This document shows positions 30,012 through 38,678 of a stretch of DNA of 64,000 nucleotides, piece after piece. The position numbers and the translations under genes are program-made. The notes under the pieces were generated by a model that saw nothing but the letters and a program-made list of their open reading frames with translations, searched no databases and had not been told where the DNA came from. The DNA lies in contig NZ_LT629766.1 of assembly GCF_900105315.1 (NCBI RefSeq), positions 2,914,001 through 2,978,000 on the forward strand, in the 5' to 3' direction. This DNA is from Brevibacterium siliguriense (GTDB lineage Bacteria; Actinomycetota; Actinomycetes; Actinomycetales; Brevibacteriaceae). The first letter of the stretch is position 1; each line of letters begins with the position of its first letter.

Positions 30012-30045
30012 ACGATGCCCCCGGTCAGAAGACCGGGGGCATCGT
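30012..30045 (-). terminator. terminator of the second S1 protease gene
   Basis: ACGATGCCCCCGGTC (30012-30026) pairs with GACCGGGGGCATCGT (30031-30045) over 15 bp with a 4-nt loop. The T-tract is short on the minus strand (CTATT). Confidence 0.75.
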
Positions 30046-30089
30046 CAGTGAGCATTCAACCGACCATCAGACAGTCGGCATCACTGCAC

Positions 30090-32021
30090 TCAATTGCTGT
30101 TCTTGCGACGCATGGTCAGAACGACCGCGGTTCCACCCACGAGGAGCAGTCCGGCTCCGGCAGCGAGGCCGGTCAGCTCGGCACCGGTGCGAGGCAGGTC
30201 AGAACCGCCGTCACCGTTTCCGTCACCGGATCCGCCGTCAGCGTTGCCGTCGTCGCCGCCGGATCCGCCACCGGATCCGTCTTCGTCAGCGACAACCTCG
30301 AACGAACCGGTCAGCGCCGACTCGTCCTCGGTGTCGTTGGCGCCGGTGACCTCGACGTCGTACTTACCGAGGTAGGCCTCGGGGTTTTCAGCGCTGGTGC
30401 CGTAGATCGAGAAGGCGGCGGCACCGTTCTCGTTCGCGGTCTCATCCAGCTCGATGCCTTCGACACCTTCGGGACCGTTGGCGACCTCGAGGGTCACCTT
30501 CTCACCCTCGTCGAAGCCCTTGACCGTGATCGTCACGCCCTTGTCTTCCTTCACGAAGTCAGAGGCAGCGATCTCCTTGGGGTCAACGCTGATCTCACGC
30601 TCGACGGGAGCAGGGGTCTCGGACTCGTCCTTCTCAACGGTCACGTCGAATTCGGTCGTCTTGGATTCCTGTCCATCGACGATAGCAGTTGCGGTGTAGG
30701 CATACTTGCCTTCCGCTTCCGGACCTTCAAGGCTGAAGTTTCCGTCCTCGTCGGCCTTGACGGTCTCCGAGCCTTCCGTGGCCGCCTGCGCGTCAGCCGA
30801 GGATCCTGCCTGGGCACCAGCAGCCTGCTTCCAGTCGACCTTCACTTCAGCACCTGCGGCGGCCTTGCCCTTGACCTGCCCCTTGGGCTCGATGGTCTGG
30901 TCTTCGGCCTTCGGCGCGGCGGGAGCCTCGGGGGTCTCCTCACCCGGCTTCTCAAGGTTGAAGTCCGTTCCGGACTGCTCGAGCGAATGGTCCAGGTCGG
31001 CGACCCAGGTGAACGAGGTGTTCGCATCGAGGTCGCCGCCACCGGAGATGACGCCCACAGCGGTGCTGCCCTGGTAGACGCCTCCACCGGAGTCGCCCGG
31101 CTGCGAGAAGGGCTTGTCGATCGGAGCGGTCACGCCGAAGCCATGGACCCAACGGCCGCCGACGTTCTGGTAGTCGAAGTCGTATTCCGACCGCGGCAGA
31201 ACTTCGCCCTCGGTCTTACCCGTGGTCCGACCCGACTTGCTGATTGCACCTGCCTTGTGCTCTCCGACCTCGGTAATCTCCGTGGTCGACTTGGCAAGAT
31301 CGTCCGAGTCGGCGGTGGTCCAGTCGGTGATGCCGTTCTTGACGTTGTACTTCGACTCGTCGACGTTGATGACGGCGAAGTCGATGTCCGATGCGCTCGG
31401 GGCCGGCCACTTGTCCGACTCGGCACCTTCGAGAAGGTCGCCGCCGAACTTGTGGAAGCCCCACTTGCCGATGACGCCGTTGCCGGAGGCCTGGAAGCCT
31501 TCTCCGCCGTTGGCCTGAGAGATCGAGGGCTTTTCCGTCTGATCGACGATGGTGTCGCCTTCGAACTCGTTGGTCTGCTCGTTGATGATCTTCGAGCAGT
31601 GTCCGGCGGTGAGGACGACGGGCTTGCCGTCTCCGTCCCAGCCGGAGAAACCGGTCGAGCAAGCTCCGCCGCTCTCGCCGGCCTTGACGAGGTAGCCTGC
31701 ACCGCCGACGAGGTCATTCTTTGCGTAGGGCTTCAGTTCCTTGATGCCCTCGGTGACCTTGATGTTCTGGTACTTCTCTTCGAGCTTCTTGATCTCGTCG
31801 GTCTTCTTGGCAACACCGATGCTCAGCTCGCCGCCCTCGGTGCCGTAGGCGTTGACGCCTTCGACGCCGGACAGTGCCTTCTGAACGTGAGCTTCACTCT
31901 GGAGGTCCAGCTTCTGCGGAGCGTTGTCAGCCATCGCCGGCGAGGCAACGAGCGCGCCGCTCAGGCCCAGCGCGGCTGCGGCGCTGATGGCCAGCGAACT
32001 CTGCACGAGTTTCTTCTGCAT
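30090..32021 (-). CDS. surface-anchored S1-family serine protease, paralog (643 aa)
   Basis: The paralog of the preceding gene has the same signal start (MQKKLVQSSL), the same triad (His141, Asp214, Ser311) and the same beta-rich domain (DPKEIAASDFVKEDKGV) and LPRTG (609-613) sorting signal. It lacks the long Asp/Ala repeat (only a short Glu/Pro linker, EEPGEETPEAPAAPKAE type). Sequence identity is very high in the last 35 residues and the accessory domain, lower in the prodomain and protease specificity loops, which suggests different substrates. Both proteases are on the minus strand, each with its own terminator, so tandem duplication followed by divergence is likely. An operator-like palindrome lies upstream. 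Confidence 0.9.
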   Translation of the reverse strand: MQKKLVQSSLAISAAAALGLSGALVASPAMADNAPQKLDLQSEAHVQKALSGVEGVNAYGTEGGELSIGVAKKTDEIKKLEEKYQNIKVTEGIKELKPYAKNDLVGGAGYLVKAGESGGACSTGFSGWDGDGKPVVLTAGHCSKIINEQTNEFEGDTIVDQTEKPSISQANGGEGFQASGNGVIGKWGFHKFGGDLLEGAESDKWPAPSASDIDFAVINVDESKYNVKNGITDWTTADSDDLAKSTTEITEVGEHKAGAISKSGRTTGKTEGEVLPRSEYDFDYQNVGGRWVHGFGVTAPIDKPFSQPGDSGGGVYQGSTAVGVISGGGDLDANTSFTWVADLDHSLEQSGTDFNLEKPGEETPEAPAAPKAEDQTIEPKGQVKGKAAAGAEVKVDWKQAAGAQAGSSADAQAATEGSETVKADEDGNFSLEGPEAEGKYAYTATAIVDGQESKTTEFDVTVEKDESETPAPVEREISVDPKEIAASDFVKEDKGVTITVKGFDEGEKVTLEVANGPEGVEGIELDETANENGAAAFSIYGTSAENPEAYLGKYDVEVTGANDTEDESALTGSFEVVADEDGSGGGSGGDDGNADGGSGDGNGDGGSDLPRTGAELTGLAAGAGLLLVGGTAVVLTMRRKNSN

Positions 32022-32121
32022 AAGGTTGTTTCCCTTGATCGTTGTCGATGCTTCGATTGCCCGACCCCTTCAATCGGCTTCGCCATAGTCGACCGGCGCG
32101 CGTTTCAGGTGTCAGATTTCC

Positions 32122-32143
32122 AACCGTATGAAAGGTTACGGTT
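32122..32143. promoter_or_regulatory. palindrome upstream of the second protease
   Basis: AACCGTA (32122-32128) and TACGGTT (32137-32143) are a perfect 7-bp inverted repeat with an 8-nt spacer, about 100 nt upstream of the protease start. It could be an operator, but nothing identifies the regulator. Confidence 0.35.
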
Positions 32144-32254
32144 TGATCACGACGCATTGCAAGAACTATCAGAGTGGCAGGTGAACACAACTTACAGAAG
32201 TCGGGACCCACCAGCCGTCCTGTGTTCTTCCAGGGGCCTCGAAAGCGGTGCCGT

Positions 32255-32260
32255 TATGAT
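32255..32260 (+). promoter_or_regulatory. -10 element for the META lipoprotein gene
   Basis: TATGAT lies 7 nt (CAGGGGC) before ATG 32268. Confidence 0.6.
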
Positions 32261-32267
32261 CAGGGGC

Positions 32268-32747
32268 ATGCCGAACCACACACCGCTTCGCACCCTAGCC
32301 GTCTCCAGACCTGCTTCAAGGCTCGCGCTCGGGCTCGCCGCCCTTGCTCTCACACTGCCGTTGGCGGCCTGTGACACCGGCGTCGATCCACGAAACCCCA
32401 GTTCCCCCTCCCCTGCCGAATCCAGCGAAACCGCGTCTCCCAGCGAAGACGCGTCCAAGCCGGACCCCACCGGGAAATGGTCCTCACCGGAGAAGGGCGA
32501 ACCGTTCCTCGAATTCGCTGACGACGGGTCGCTCAAAGGCTCGGACGGCTGCAACGCGATCGTCACAAGTTGGAAGGTCAAAGGCGACGAGATCGCCATC
32601 GATTCGTTCATGTCGACTCAGAAGGCCTGTGCCGGTGTCGACACTTGGCTGAGCAAAGCCGCAACGGCCACGGTCGAAGGCGATGTCATGAAGGTCAAGG
32701 ACAGCAACGGCAAAGTCATCGGCGGACTGGAGAAGGAAGACAAATGA
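32268..32747 (+). CDS. META-domain lipoprotein (HslJ-like)
   Basis: A 159-residue lipoprotein: signal peptide with lipobox LAAC (Cys35), a Ser/Pro/Glu linker to about 65 and one META domain (TGKWSSPEKGEPFLEF...GSDGCNAIVTSW). META/HslJ domains are small beta-folds of unknown precise function, linked in E. coli to novobiocin tolerance and stress. The stop overlaps the ATG of the next gene (ATGA, 32744-32747). The long frame back to 30015 is antisense to the protease and is rejected. Confidence 0.8.
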   Translation: MPNHTPLRTLAVSRPASRLALGLAALALTLPLAACDTGVDPRNPSSPSPAESSETASPSEDASKPDPTGKWSSPEKGEPFLEFADDGSLKGSDGCNAIVTSWKVKGDEIAIDSFMSTQKACAGVDTWLSKAATATVEGDVMKVKDSNGKVIGGLEKEDK

Positions 32748-33064
32748 CACAGGAACTCATCGGCCGCTGGACGGCTGAGACGAACGAGCGGGCCTTCCTC
32801 GAGTTCTCCGAGGATGGCTCACTTCGCGGCAGCGATGGCGCCAACAACCTCGTGACCTCGTGGTCGGCTGAGCCCGAGGGCCTCATGGTCAAAACATCGC
32901 TCATGACGCTCAAGGCCGCTCCCGGAATGCTCACCTGGGTTCCCAAAGCCCGGCGAGTCGAACCCGACGGTGACCGTCTGCGGCTCTTCGATGCGGCTGA
33001 GAACCACCTCGGCGATCTTCACCGTCAGCCGCCTGGCACCACACACAAGCTCGGCGGTCGCTGA
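32744..33064 (+). CDS. META-like domain protein, cytosolic paralog
   Basis: A 106-residue protein with one META-like domain (IGRWTAETNERAFLEFSEDGSLRGSDGANNLVTSW). This is clearly homologous to the domain in the preceding lipoprotein, but it has no signal and the SDGCN core reads SDGAN. It is probably a duplicated, cytosolic version. AAGGAAG precedes its ATG, and it is followed without a gap by the DUF808 gene. The three genes (32268-34036) look like one operon. Confidence 0.78.
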   Translation: MTQELIGRWTAETNERAFLEFSEDGSLRGSDGANNLVTSWSAEPEGLMVKTSLMTLKAAPGMLTWVPKARRVEPDGDRLRLFDAAENHLGDLHRQPPGTTHKLGGR

Positions 33065-34036
33065 ATGGCCGGGGGTCTGATCGCGCTCCTCGACGACGTT
33101 GCCGCTCTCGTCAAACTCTCGGCCGCGAGCCTCGACGACGTCGCCGCGGGTGCGTCGCGGGCAGGTGCCAAAGCTGCCGGTGTCGTCGTCGATGATGCGG
33201 CGGTGACGCCGAAGTTCGTCGAAGGGGTGAACCCGAAGCGCGAGCTCCCGATCATCCAGCGCATCGCTTTGGGGTCGCTGTTCAACAAGCTCGTCATCAT
33301 CCTCCCGGTCATTCTGCTGCTCAGCCAGTTTCTGCCCTGGCTCCTCACCCCGCTGCTCATGATCGGCGGCACCTACCTCTGCTTTGAGGGGGCAGAGAAG
33401 GTCTTCGAAAGATTCGGGTGGATTGCCCACCACGAAAAGGAGACCCCGGCTGCCGAGCAGTCGACCGATGGTGCGGCCGCAGAGAAGAAAGTCGTGCGTT
33501 CGGCCATCACCACCGACTTCGTCCTCAGCTGCGAGATCATGGTCATCGCCCTCAACGAGGTGGCCGGCGAGTCCCTGACCAGTCGTGCCGTCATTCTCGC
33601 CGTCGTCGGCGTGGCGATCACCGTAGGCGTCTACGGTGTCGTCGCGCTCATCGTGAAGATGGACGACATCGGTCTGCATATGGCGAAGAAGGAGTCCGCC
33701 GGGCAGCAGAAGTTCGGTCGGTTCCTCGTCGGGGCCATGCCGAAGCTGCTCGCGCTGCTCTCCGTCGTCGGCACCTTCGCCATGCTGTGGGTCGGCGGCC
33801 ACATCATCCTCGTCGGCACCGATGAGCTCGGCTTCCACGCCCTCTACGGCTTCGTCCACCACCTCGAAGAGCCCGTCGCCGCGATCGCAACCGTCGGCGG
33901 CTTCCTGGGCTGGCTGGTCAATACGTTCTTCTCCCTCATCCTCGGTGCGATCTGGGGAGGAATCGTCGTCGGCATCGTCTTCGGGATCAAAGCACTCGTG
34001 AAGAAGGACGACACAAAGGACACCGCTGCCGCATAA
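33065..34036 (+). CDS. DUF808 family membrane protein (YedI-like)
   Basis: The 323-residue protein begins MAGGLIALLDDVAALVKLSAASLDDVA, the DUF808 signature, and has about seven membrane segments, including LVIILPVILLLSQFLPWLLTPLLMIGG and the terminal LGAIWGGIVVGIVFGIK. The central loop VVRSAITTDFVLSCEIMVIALNEVA is also typical. Function is unknown across the family. It starts directly after the META paralog stop, so it is cotranslated in that operon. Confidence 0.85.
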   Translation: MAGGLIALLDDVAALVKLSAASLDDVAAGASRAGAKAAGVVVDDAAVTPKFVEGVNPKRELPIIQRIALGSLFNKLVIILPVILLLSQFLPWLLTPLLMIGGTYLCFEGAEKVFERFGWIAHHEKETPAAEQSTDGAAAEKKVVRSAITTDFVLSCEIMVIALNEVAGESLTSRAVILAVVGVAITVGVYGVVALIVKMDDIGLHMAKKESAGQQKFGRFLVGAMPKLLALLSVVGTFAMLWVGGHIILVGTDELGFHALYGFVHHLEEPVAAIATVGGFLGWLVNTFFSLILGAIWGGIVVGIVFGIKALVKKDDTKDTAAA

Positions 34037-34123
34037 GCTGTGGCAACGTCCATCATCACCTGAGAACTCTCTCGGCGAAATGGGGCAGCCGTCTGGTCCT
34101 TCCCCATCTGCGAAGCTCGGGCG

Positions 34124-34954
34124 TCAGCGGTGGGCGAAGGTCTTCTTCGGTGCTCCTGCTACGATCATCGGAGCACCTGTGACAGGATCGTCGATGACCG
34201 TGCAGTCGATGCCGAAGACTTCGTTGACGAGTTCTGCTGTGATGATCGCCTCCGGCGGCCCCTGAGCGACGATGGCACCCGCCTTCATTGCGATGATCTC
34301 GTCGGCGTACCGACACGCTTGGTTGAGGTCGTGGAGTACAGCGACCAGCGTGTGCCCGTACTCGTGGTTGAGCTGTGAGAACAAGTCGAGCAGCTCGATC
34401 TGGTAGGCGACGTCGAGGAAGGTGGTCGGTTCGTCGAGCAGCAGGAGCGAGGTCTCCTGGGCGAGCACCATGGCCACCCAGACGCGTTGACGCTGGCCTC
34501 CGGAGAGTTCGTCGACGAGTCGTGAGGACAGCTCTTCGGTGTTCGTCGCCCGCAGCGCCGACAGCACCGCGGCTTCATCGGCGTCGGTCCATTGTCGCAG
34601 AAATGACTGGTGCGGATGGCGGCCGCGGGAAACGAGTTCGGCGACAGTGATCCCGTCCGGGGCGATCGACGACTGCGGGAGCAGACCCAGCCGTTGAGCG
34701 ATCTTCTTCGTCTTCATCTTCTCGATTTTGTTCCCATCGAGCAGCACTTTGCCCTTCGTCGGCGGCAGCAGGCGCGCAAGTGCGCGCAGCAGGGTCGACT
34801 TGCCGCAGGCGTTCGGCCCGACGATGATGGAGAACTTTCCGTCGGGAATGCTCACATCGAGGTCGCTGACGATCTGGCGCTGGTCGTAGGCCAGATCGAG
34901 GTTTTCGGCGATCAGCGGCGAGGCTGCTGCGCCGGCCGCGTTGGGAATGCTCAT
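34124..34954 (-). CDS. iron-siderophore ABC transporter ATPase
   Basis: A 276-residue FecE/FhuC-type ATPase. It has Walker A GPNACGKSTLLRAL near 47, signature LSGGQRQRVWVAM near 152, Walker B LLLLDEPTTFLD near 172 and the HDLNQA switch. It energises import of ferric siderophores with the two permeases encoded upstream. Its ATG overlaps the stop of the first permease gene by 4 nt (34951-34954). Confidence 0.9.
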   Translation of the reverse strand: MSIPNAAGAAASPLIAENLDLAYDQRQIVSDLDVSIPDGKFSIIVGPNACGKSTLLRALARLLPPTKGKVLLDGNKIEKMKTKKIAQRLGLLPQSSIAPDGITVAELVSRGRHPHQSFLRQWTDADEAAVLSALRATNTEELSSRLVDELSGGQRQRVWVAMVLAQETSLLLLDEPTTFLDVAYQIELLDLFSQLNHEYGHTLVAVLHDLNQACRYADEIIAMKAGAIVAQGPPEAIITAELVNEVFGIDCTVIDDPVTGAPMIVAGAPKKTFAHR

Positions 34955-36054
34955 GATGCCTTTCGAGCTTCTTGGATGAGGAGCCAGATGAGGTAGATGC
35001 CGCCGATGCTCACGGTGATCACGCCGACGGGCAGTTGGATGTCGCCGAACGCATGCTGGGCGATGAGATCGGCGGCGACAAGGAGCAGTGCTCCGACAGC
35101 AGCGGAAGTCAGCAGACTGGTGCCCTGCGCCCGCGCGATCCGTCGTCCGATCTGCGGAGCTGCCAGGGCGACGAAGGCGATCGGCCCCGCGGCGGCCGTG
35201 ACCACGGCGACGAGGGCGACGGCGATGACGATGAGCACGGCGCGGATGGGCTCGTTGCGTACGCCCAGCGCCTTGGCCGTGTCATCGCCGAGTTCCAGAG
35301 TTCCGAGATCCCTGGAGTAGAGTCCGCAGGCAAGTGCGAGGACGATCGTGGCCACGGCCGCCGGAGTGATCGTCGACCAGCCCATTCCGTTGAGGGTACC
35401 GGCGCCCCACGTGGCAGCGGCCATCGCGAGCTCGAGATCGGCGCGCATGATCAGCCAGGTGTTGAAGGCATTGAGCATGGCGGTCAGCGCGATTCCGACG
35501 ATGATGAGCCGGAACCCCTGCACCCCGCCCTTCCAGGTCAGCAGGTAGACGACCACGGCGGTGAGGAGTCCGCCGATGATCGCGCCAGCCGCGGTGGAGA
35601 CGAAACTCGTGCCGAAGACGATGATCGTGACGATTCCGCCGGTGTAGGCGCCTGTGGAGAAGCCGATGATGTCCGGGGAGCCGAGAGGATTGCGTGTCAG
35701 CGATTGGAACACGGCTCCCGAGACTCCGAGCCCGGCGCCGAGGACGATTCCGGCGATGATGCGTGGTGCCCGCCACTCGCCGACCACGGTGTTGACGATG
35801 CGCTTCTCTGCAGCCCCGAAGAGGCCTTGGAAGACTTCGCCCGGAGTCAGCGAGAATTTGCCGAGCATGAGACCGGCGAAACCACAGGCCAGCGCCAGAA
35901 GGGTGATGACTCCGGCGGTGATGACGACCCTCATGTCGATGCGGAACCCGAAGACGCGCAGCATCGGCCGACCGAAGTCGACCTTCTCCCCCGGAAGGGC
36001 ATGCGGGTGCGCGGTGAGACTGCGGTCGGGGACCGCGAGGTTGGTGGATTTCAC
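34951..36054 (-). CDS. iron-siderophore ABC permease (FecCD family)
   Basis: A 367-residue FecCD permease of about nine helices, with EWRAPRIIAGIVLGAGLGVSGAVFQSLTRNPLGSPDIIGFSTGA, the classic coupling region. The start is GTG 36054, overlapping the stop of the other permease (GTGA, 36051-36054); the frame upstream to 36246 is inside that gene. It has a hydrophilic N-terminal extension of about 50 residues. Together with 36051-37118 it should form a permease heterodimer. Confidence 0.9.
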   Translation of the reverse strand: MKSTNLAVPDRSLTAHPHALPGEKVDFGRPMLRVFGFRIDMRVVITAGVITLLALACGFAGLMLGKFSLTPGEVFQGLFGAAEKRIVNTVVGEWRAPRIIAGIVLGAGLGVSGAVFQSLTRNPLGSPDIIGFSTGAYTGGIVTIIVFGTSFVSTAAGAIIGGLLTAVVVYLLTWKGGVQGFRLIIVGIALTAMLNAFNTWLIMRADLELAMAAATWGAGTLNGMGWSTITPAAVATIVLALACGLYSRDLGTLELGDDTAKALGVRNEPIRAVLIVIAVALVAVVTAAAGPIAFVALAAPQIGRRIARAQGTSLLTSAAVGALLLVAADLIAQHAFGDIQLPVGVITVSIGGIYLIWLLIQEARKAS

Positions 36055-37118
36055 AGTCCGCTCGCCTTCTTCCGTCGCACAAGGGCAATGAGCACCGGAG
36101 CCCCGACGAACGCTGTGACGACTCCGACCTGTAGTTCTCCGGGTTTCATCACGACTCTGCCGATGACGTCCGAGGCGAGGAGCAGAATGGGTGACAGGAT
36201 GAGTGAGTAGCCGAGGATCCAACGCTGGTCTGGACCGACGATCCATCGTGCGATATGCGGAATCATCAGACCGATGAATCCGATCGGACCGGCCGCAGCC
36301 GTGGCCGCTCCGGCCAGGAGGGTCACGGCGAGGATGGAGAGCACCCTGGTGCGGTTGACCGAGGTGCCGAGGCTGGCGGCCAGGTCGTCACCGAGGGCCA
36401 CGGCGTTGAGTGAGTGGGACAGTGCCAATGCGAGCACCGTGCCGATGACCATGAACGGCAGGATCGCAGTGATCGTATCGAAATCACGGCCGGCGATCGC
36501 GCCGACGTCCCAGGACCGGAATGCGTCGAAAGCACGTTCGTTGGTCAGCAGGATCGCTTTGGTCAGTCCGGTGAGCACTGCGGCAACGGCGACTCCGGCC
36601 AGGGTCAGTCGGATCGGATCGACGCTGCGGCTGCGACCCGCGGACCCGATGACATAGACCCCTACGGTGGCGACGAGGGCACCACCGAAGGCGAACCAGA
36701 TGTAACCGGTGATCGAGGAGATCCCGAAGACCGCGACCCCGATCGCAATCGCCAGTGACGCTCCGGCATTGACGCCGAGGATGCCCGGATCGGCCAGCGG
36801 ATTGCGGGTCAGGGCCTGGATGAGCCCGCCTGCCAGCCCCAACCCCATGCCGACGAGGATGCCGAGCACGGTCCGCGGCAGGCGCAGTTCGAGGACGACG
36901 AGCTGATCGTCGCTGCCGCTGGGCGCGAAGATGGCGCCCAGGACTTCCGAGATAGGCATATCCCTGGCACCGATCGCCAGAGAGGCCGCGATCACGACGA
37001 TGAGCGTAATGATCGCCGTGAGGAGTCCCAGCGCCCTTCGGGTCCGCAGGATCCCACCTGTCGGATGACTGGCATCGGTATGCGGTTTCGCCTCGGCAGA
37101 GGTGGCGGAACCGGTCAT
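36051..37118 (-). CDS. iron-siderophore ABC permease (FecCD family)
   Basis: A 355-residue FecCD permease, first gene of the permease-permease-ATPase operon. It has ELRLPRTVLGILVGMGLGLAGGLIQALTRNPLADPGILGVNAGASLAIA near residue 80 and about nine helices. AAAGGA precedes the ATG. The region 37156-37174 upstream carries a DtxR/IdeR-like box, so the operon should be iron-repressed. The likely substrate-binding protein is encoded 3 kb away at 40048-41001 behind a similar box. Confidence 0.9.
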   Translation of the reverse strand: MTGSATSAEAKPHTDASHPTGGILRTRRALGLLTAIITLIVVIAASLAIGARDMPISEVLGAIFAPSGSDDQLVVLELRLPRTVLGILVGMGLGLAGGLIQALTRNPLADPGILGVNAGASLAIAIGVAVFGISSITGYIWFAFGGALVATVGVYVIGSAGRSRSVDPIRLTLAGVAVAAVLTGLTKAILLTNERAFDAFRSWDVGAIAGRDFDTITAILPFMVIGTVLALALSHSLNAVALGDDLAASLGTSVNRTRVLSILAVTLLAGAATAAAGPIGFIGLMIPHIARWIVGPDQRWILGYSLILSPILLLASDVIGRVVMKPGELQVGVVTAFVGAPVLIALVRRKKASGL

Positions 37119-37155
37119 CGAAGTGGTCCTTTGAATGAAGTGGCGGTCAGGTGAC

Positions 37156-37174
37156 TAAGGGCAGGCTAACCACA
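37156..37174. promoter_or_regulatory. DtxR/IdeR-like iron box for the permease operon
   Basis: TAAGGGCAGGCTAACCACA matches 14 of 19 positions of the consensus TTAGGTTAGGCTAACCTAA, with an intact AGGCTAACC core. It lies 38 nt upstream of the first permease start. Confidence 0.7.
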
Positions 37175-37214
37175 CTGTAACTCACCGGACCACCTCAGCC
37201 AAGCGAGAGAGCTC

Positions 37215-37697
37215 TCACTCGGCTGTGATCTTGCCGATCCTCTCGGACACCTGGCGCTGGATCCGCGAGAGCATTCCGCTCATTCCGCGCAGTCGCAGGG
37301 GGCTGACAATCTCCGACATCGACAGCCTGAGGGGCAGATCGGCCGGAACGGACAGAATCGCCTCGGCGCTGGCTCCGTCGAGCCCTTCGTGCAGGATCCC
37401 GGCGAATCCACGCGTCGTCGGTGCCTCCGGGGGCGCGGAGAAGTGCAGACGCACCTTCGCCTGCTCCCCCGCCTCGGGGTCGGCTACCTCGGTGACGAGG
37501 AAGATCGGCGACTGGCACTCGGGAACGGGTTCGAGCAGCTCGGGGTGATCCGTGTACTTCTCCGGCAAGTCGGGCAGTTCCGTCGCGAACTCCAACAGCA
37601 CCTGGAGGCGGTCGTCGGCCGGAGTTTCGGCGAAATCGGTGACGATCTCCGCCAGAGCCTCCGTCAGGTCATCGGTCTTGGGCGTCGTCTCGGACAT
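37215..37697 (-). CDS. SufE-family sulfur acceptor
   Basis: A 160-residue SufE-fold protein with the active Cys61 in VPECQSPIFL and the C-terminal LSMSEIVSPLRLRGMSGMLSRI pattern. SufE accepts sulfur from a cysteine desulfurase for Fe-S cluster assembly. Its ATG shares one base with the stop of the sulfurtransferase gene (TGATG), so the pair is coupled. This matches many Actinobacteria, where SufE-like proteins pair with rhodaneses rather than with SufS. Confidence 0.87.
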   Translation of the reverse strand: MSETTPKTDDLTEALAEIVTDFAETPADDRLQVLLEFATELPDLPEKYTDHPELLEPVPECQSPIFLVTEVADPEAGEQAKVRLHFSAPPEAPTTRGFAGILHEGLDGASAEAILSVPADLPLRLSMSEIVSPLRLRGMSGMLSRIQRQVSERIGKITAE

Positions 37698-38605
37698 CAG
37701 CGCCCGCGCACCTCTCCGGGCTCGGCTCCGGTGACGATCGGCACGCCGACGACGTTGCCCCATTCGGTCCAGGAGCCGTCGTAGTTGCGCACGTTGCCGT
37801 ATCCGAGCAGATGCTTGAGGACGAACCAGGTATGGCTGGAACGTTCGCCGATCCGACAGTAGGCGATGACCTCATCGCTGGCGCCCAGTCCCGCCTGCTC
37901 GGTGTAGAGCTCCTTGAGTTCGGCGGCTGACTTGAAGGTGCCGTCTTCGTTGGCGGCCTTGCCCCAGGGCATCGACTTCGCGCCGGGAATATGGCCGCCG
38001 CGCAGCGCCCCTTCCTCCGGGTAGGCGGGCATATGAGTGCGTTCGCCGGAGTATTCCTCCGGGCTGCGCACATCGATGAGCGGCACATCGCCGAGGCTGT
38101 TGCGAACTTCGGGCAGGAAAGCGCGGATGACCGAATCGTCGCGTTCGACGACGGGGTACTCGGTGGGTTCGGGCTTCGGCTTCTCGGTGGTCAGCTCGCG
38201 GCCTTCGTCCTGCCACTTCGCGCGACCGCCGTCCATGAGGCGGACGTCCTCGTGGCCGAAGAGGGTGAAGACCCACAGCGCGTAGGCGGCCCACCAGTTC
38301 GACTTGTCCCCGTAGATGACGATGGTGTCCTCGCGGGAAATGCCCTTGGCGGACATGAGCGCAGCGAATCCCTCGCCGTCGACGTAGTCGCGGGTGACGG
38401 GATCGTTGAGTTCAGTGTGCCAATCGACCTTGACCGCTCCGGGAATGTGCCCGGTTTCGTAGAGCAGCACGTCTTCATCGCTTTCGACGATGACGAGTCC
38501 GGGATCGCCGGCATGATCAGCCACCCAGTCGGTGCTGACCAGTCGGGTTCCGTCCGCGTATTCGGCGAACTTCTCTGCAGGATCGGCCGGGATCGAAGTG
38601 CTCAC
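37697..38605 (-). CDS. thiosulfate/3-mercaptopyruvate sulfurtransferase (two rhodanese domains)
   Basis: A 302-residue double-rhodanese protein. The N-terminal domain is inactive-looking (YGDKSNW where the loop Cys would be), and the C-terminal domain carries the catalytic Cys250 in [14 protein letters not shown]. This is the SseA/CysA2 type that transfers sulfane sulfur from thiosulfate or mercaptopyruvate. GTG start with a strong AAGGAGG site 5 nt away. It is coupled to the downstream sufE-like gene by a 1-nt overlap. Confidence 0.9.
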   Translation of the reverse strand: MSTSIPADPAEKFAEYADGTRLVSTDWVADHAGDPGLVIVESDEDVLLYETGHIPGAVKVDWHTELNDPVTRDYVDGEGFAALMSAKGISREDTIVIYGDKSNWWAAYALWVFTLFGHEDVRLMDGGRAKWQDEGRELTTEKPKPEPTEYPVVERDDSVIRAFLPEVRNSLGDVPLIDVRSPEEYSGERTHMPAYPEEGALRGGHIPGAKSMPWGKAANEDGTFKSAAELKELYTEQAGLGASDEVIAYCRIGERSSHTWFVLKHLLGYGNVRNYDGSWTEWGNVVGVPIVTGAEPGEVRGR

Positions 38606-38678
38606 GCATTCCTCCTTGAGGGTTTGAGACCAATTGTGCTCGCTGTGGCAACGTCGAGCGCGTTCAGCATATTCCTTT

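Noticed and set aside
30015..32267. Long plus-strand frame antisense to the second protease
   Set aside because: Only its last 480 nt (32268-32747) encode a real protein; the rest is the reverse complement of a protease gene.
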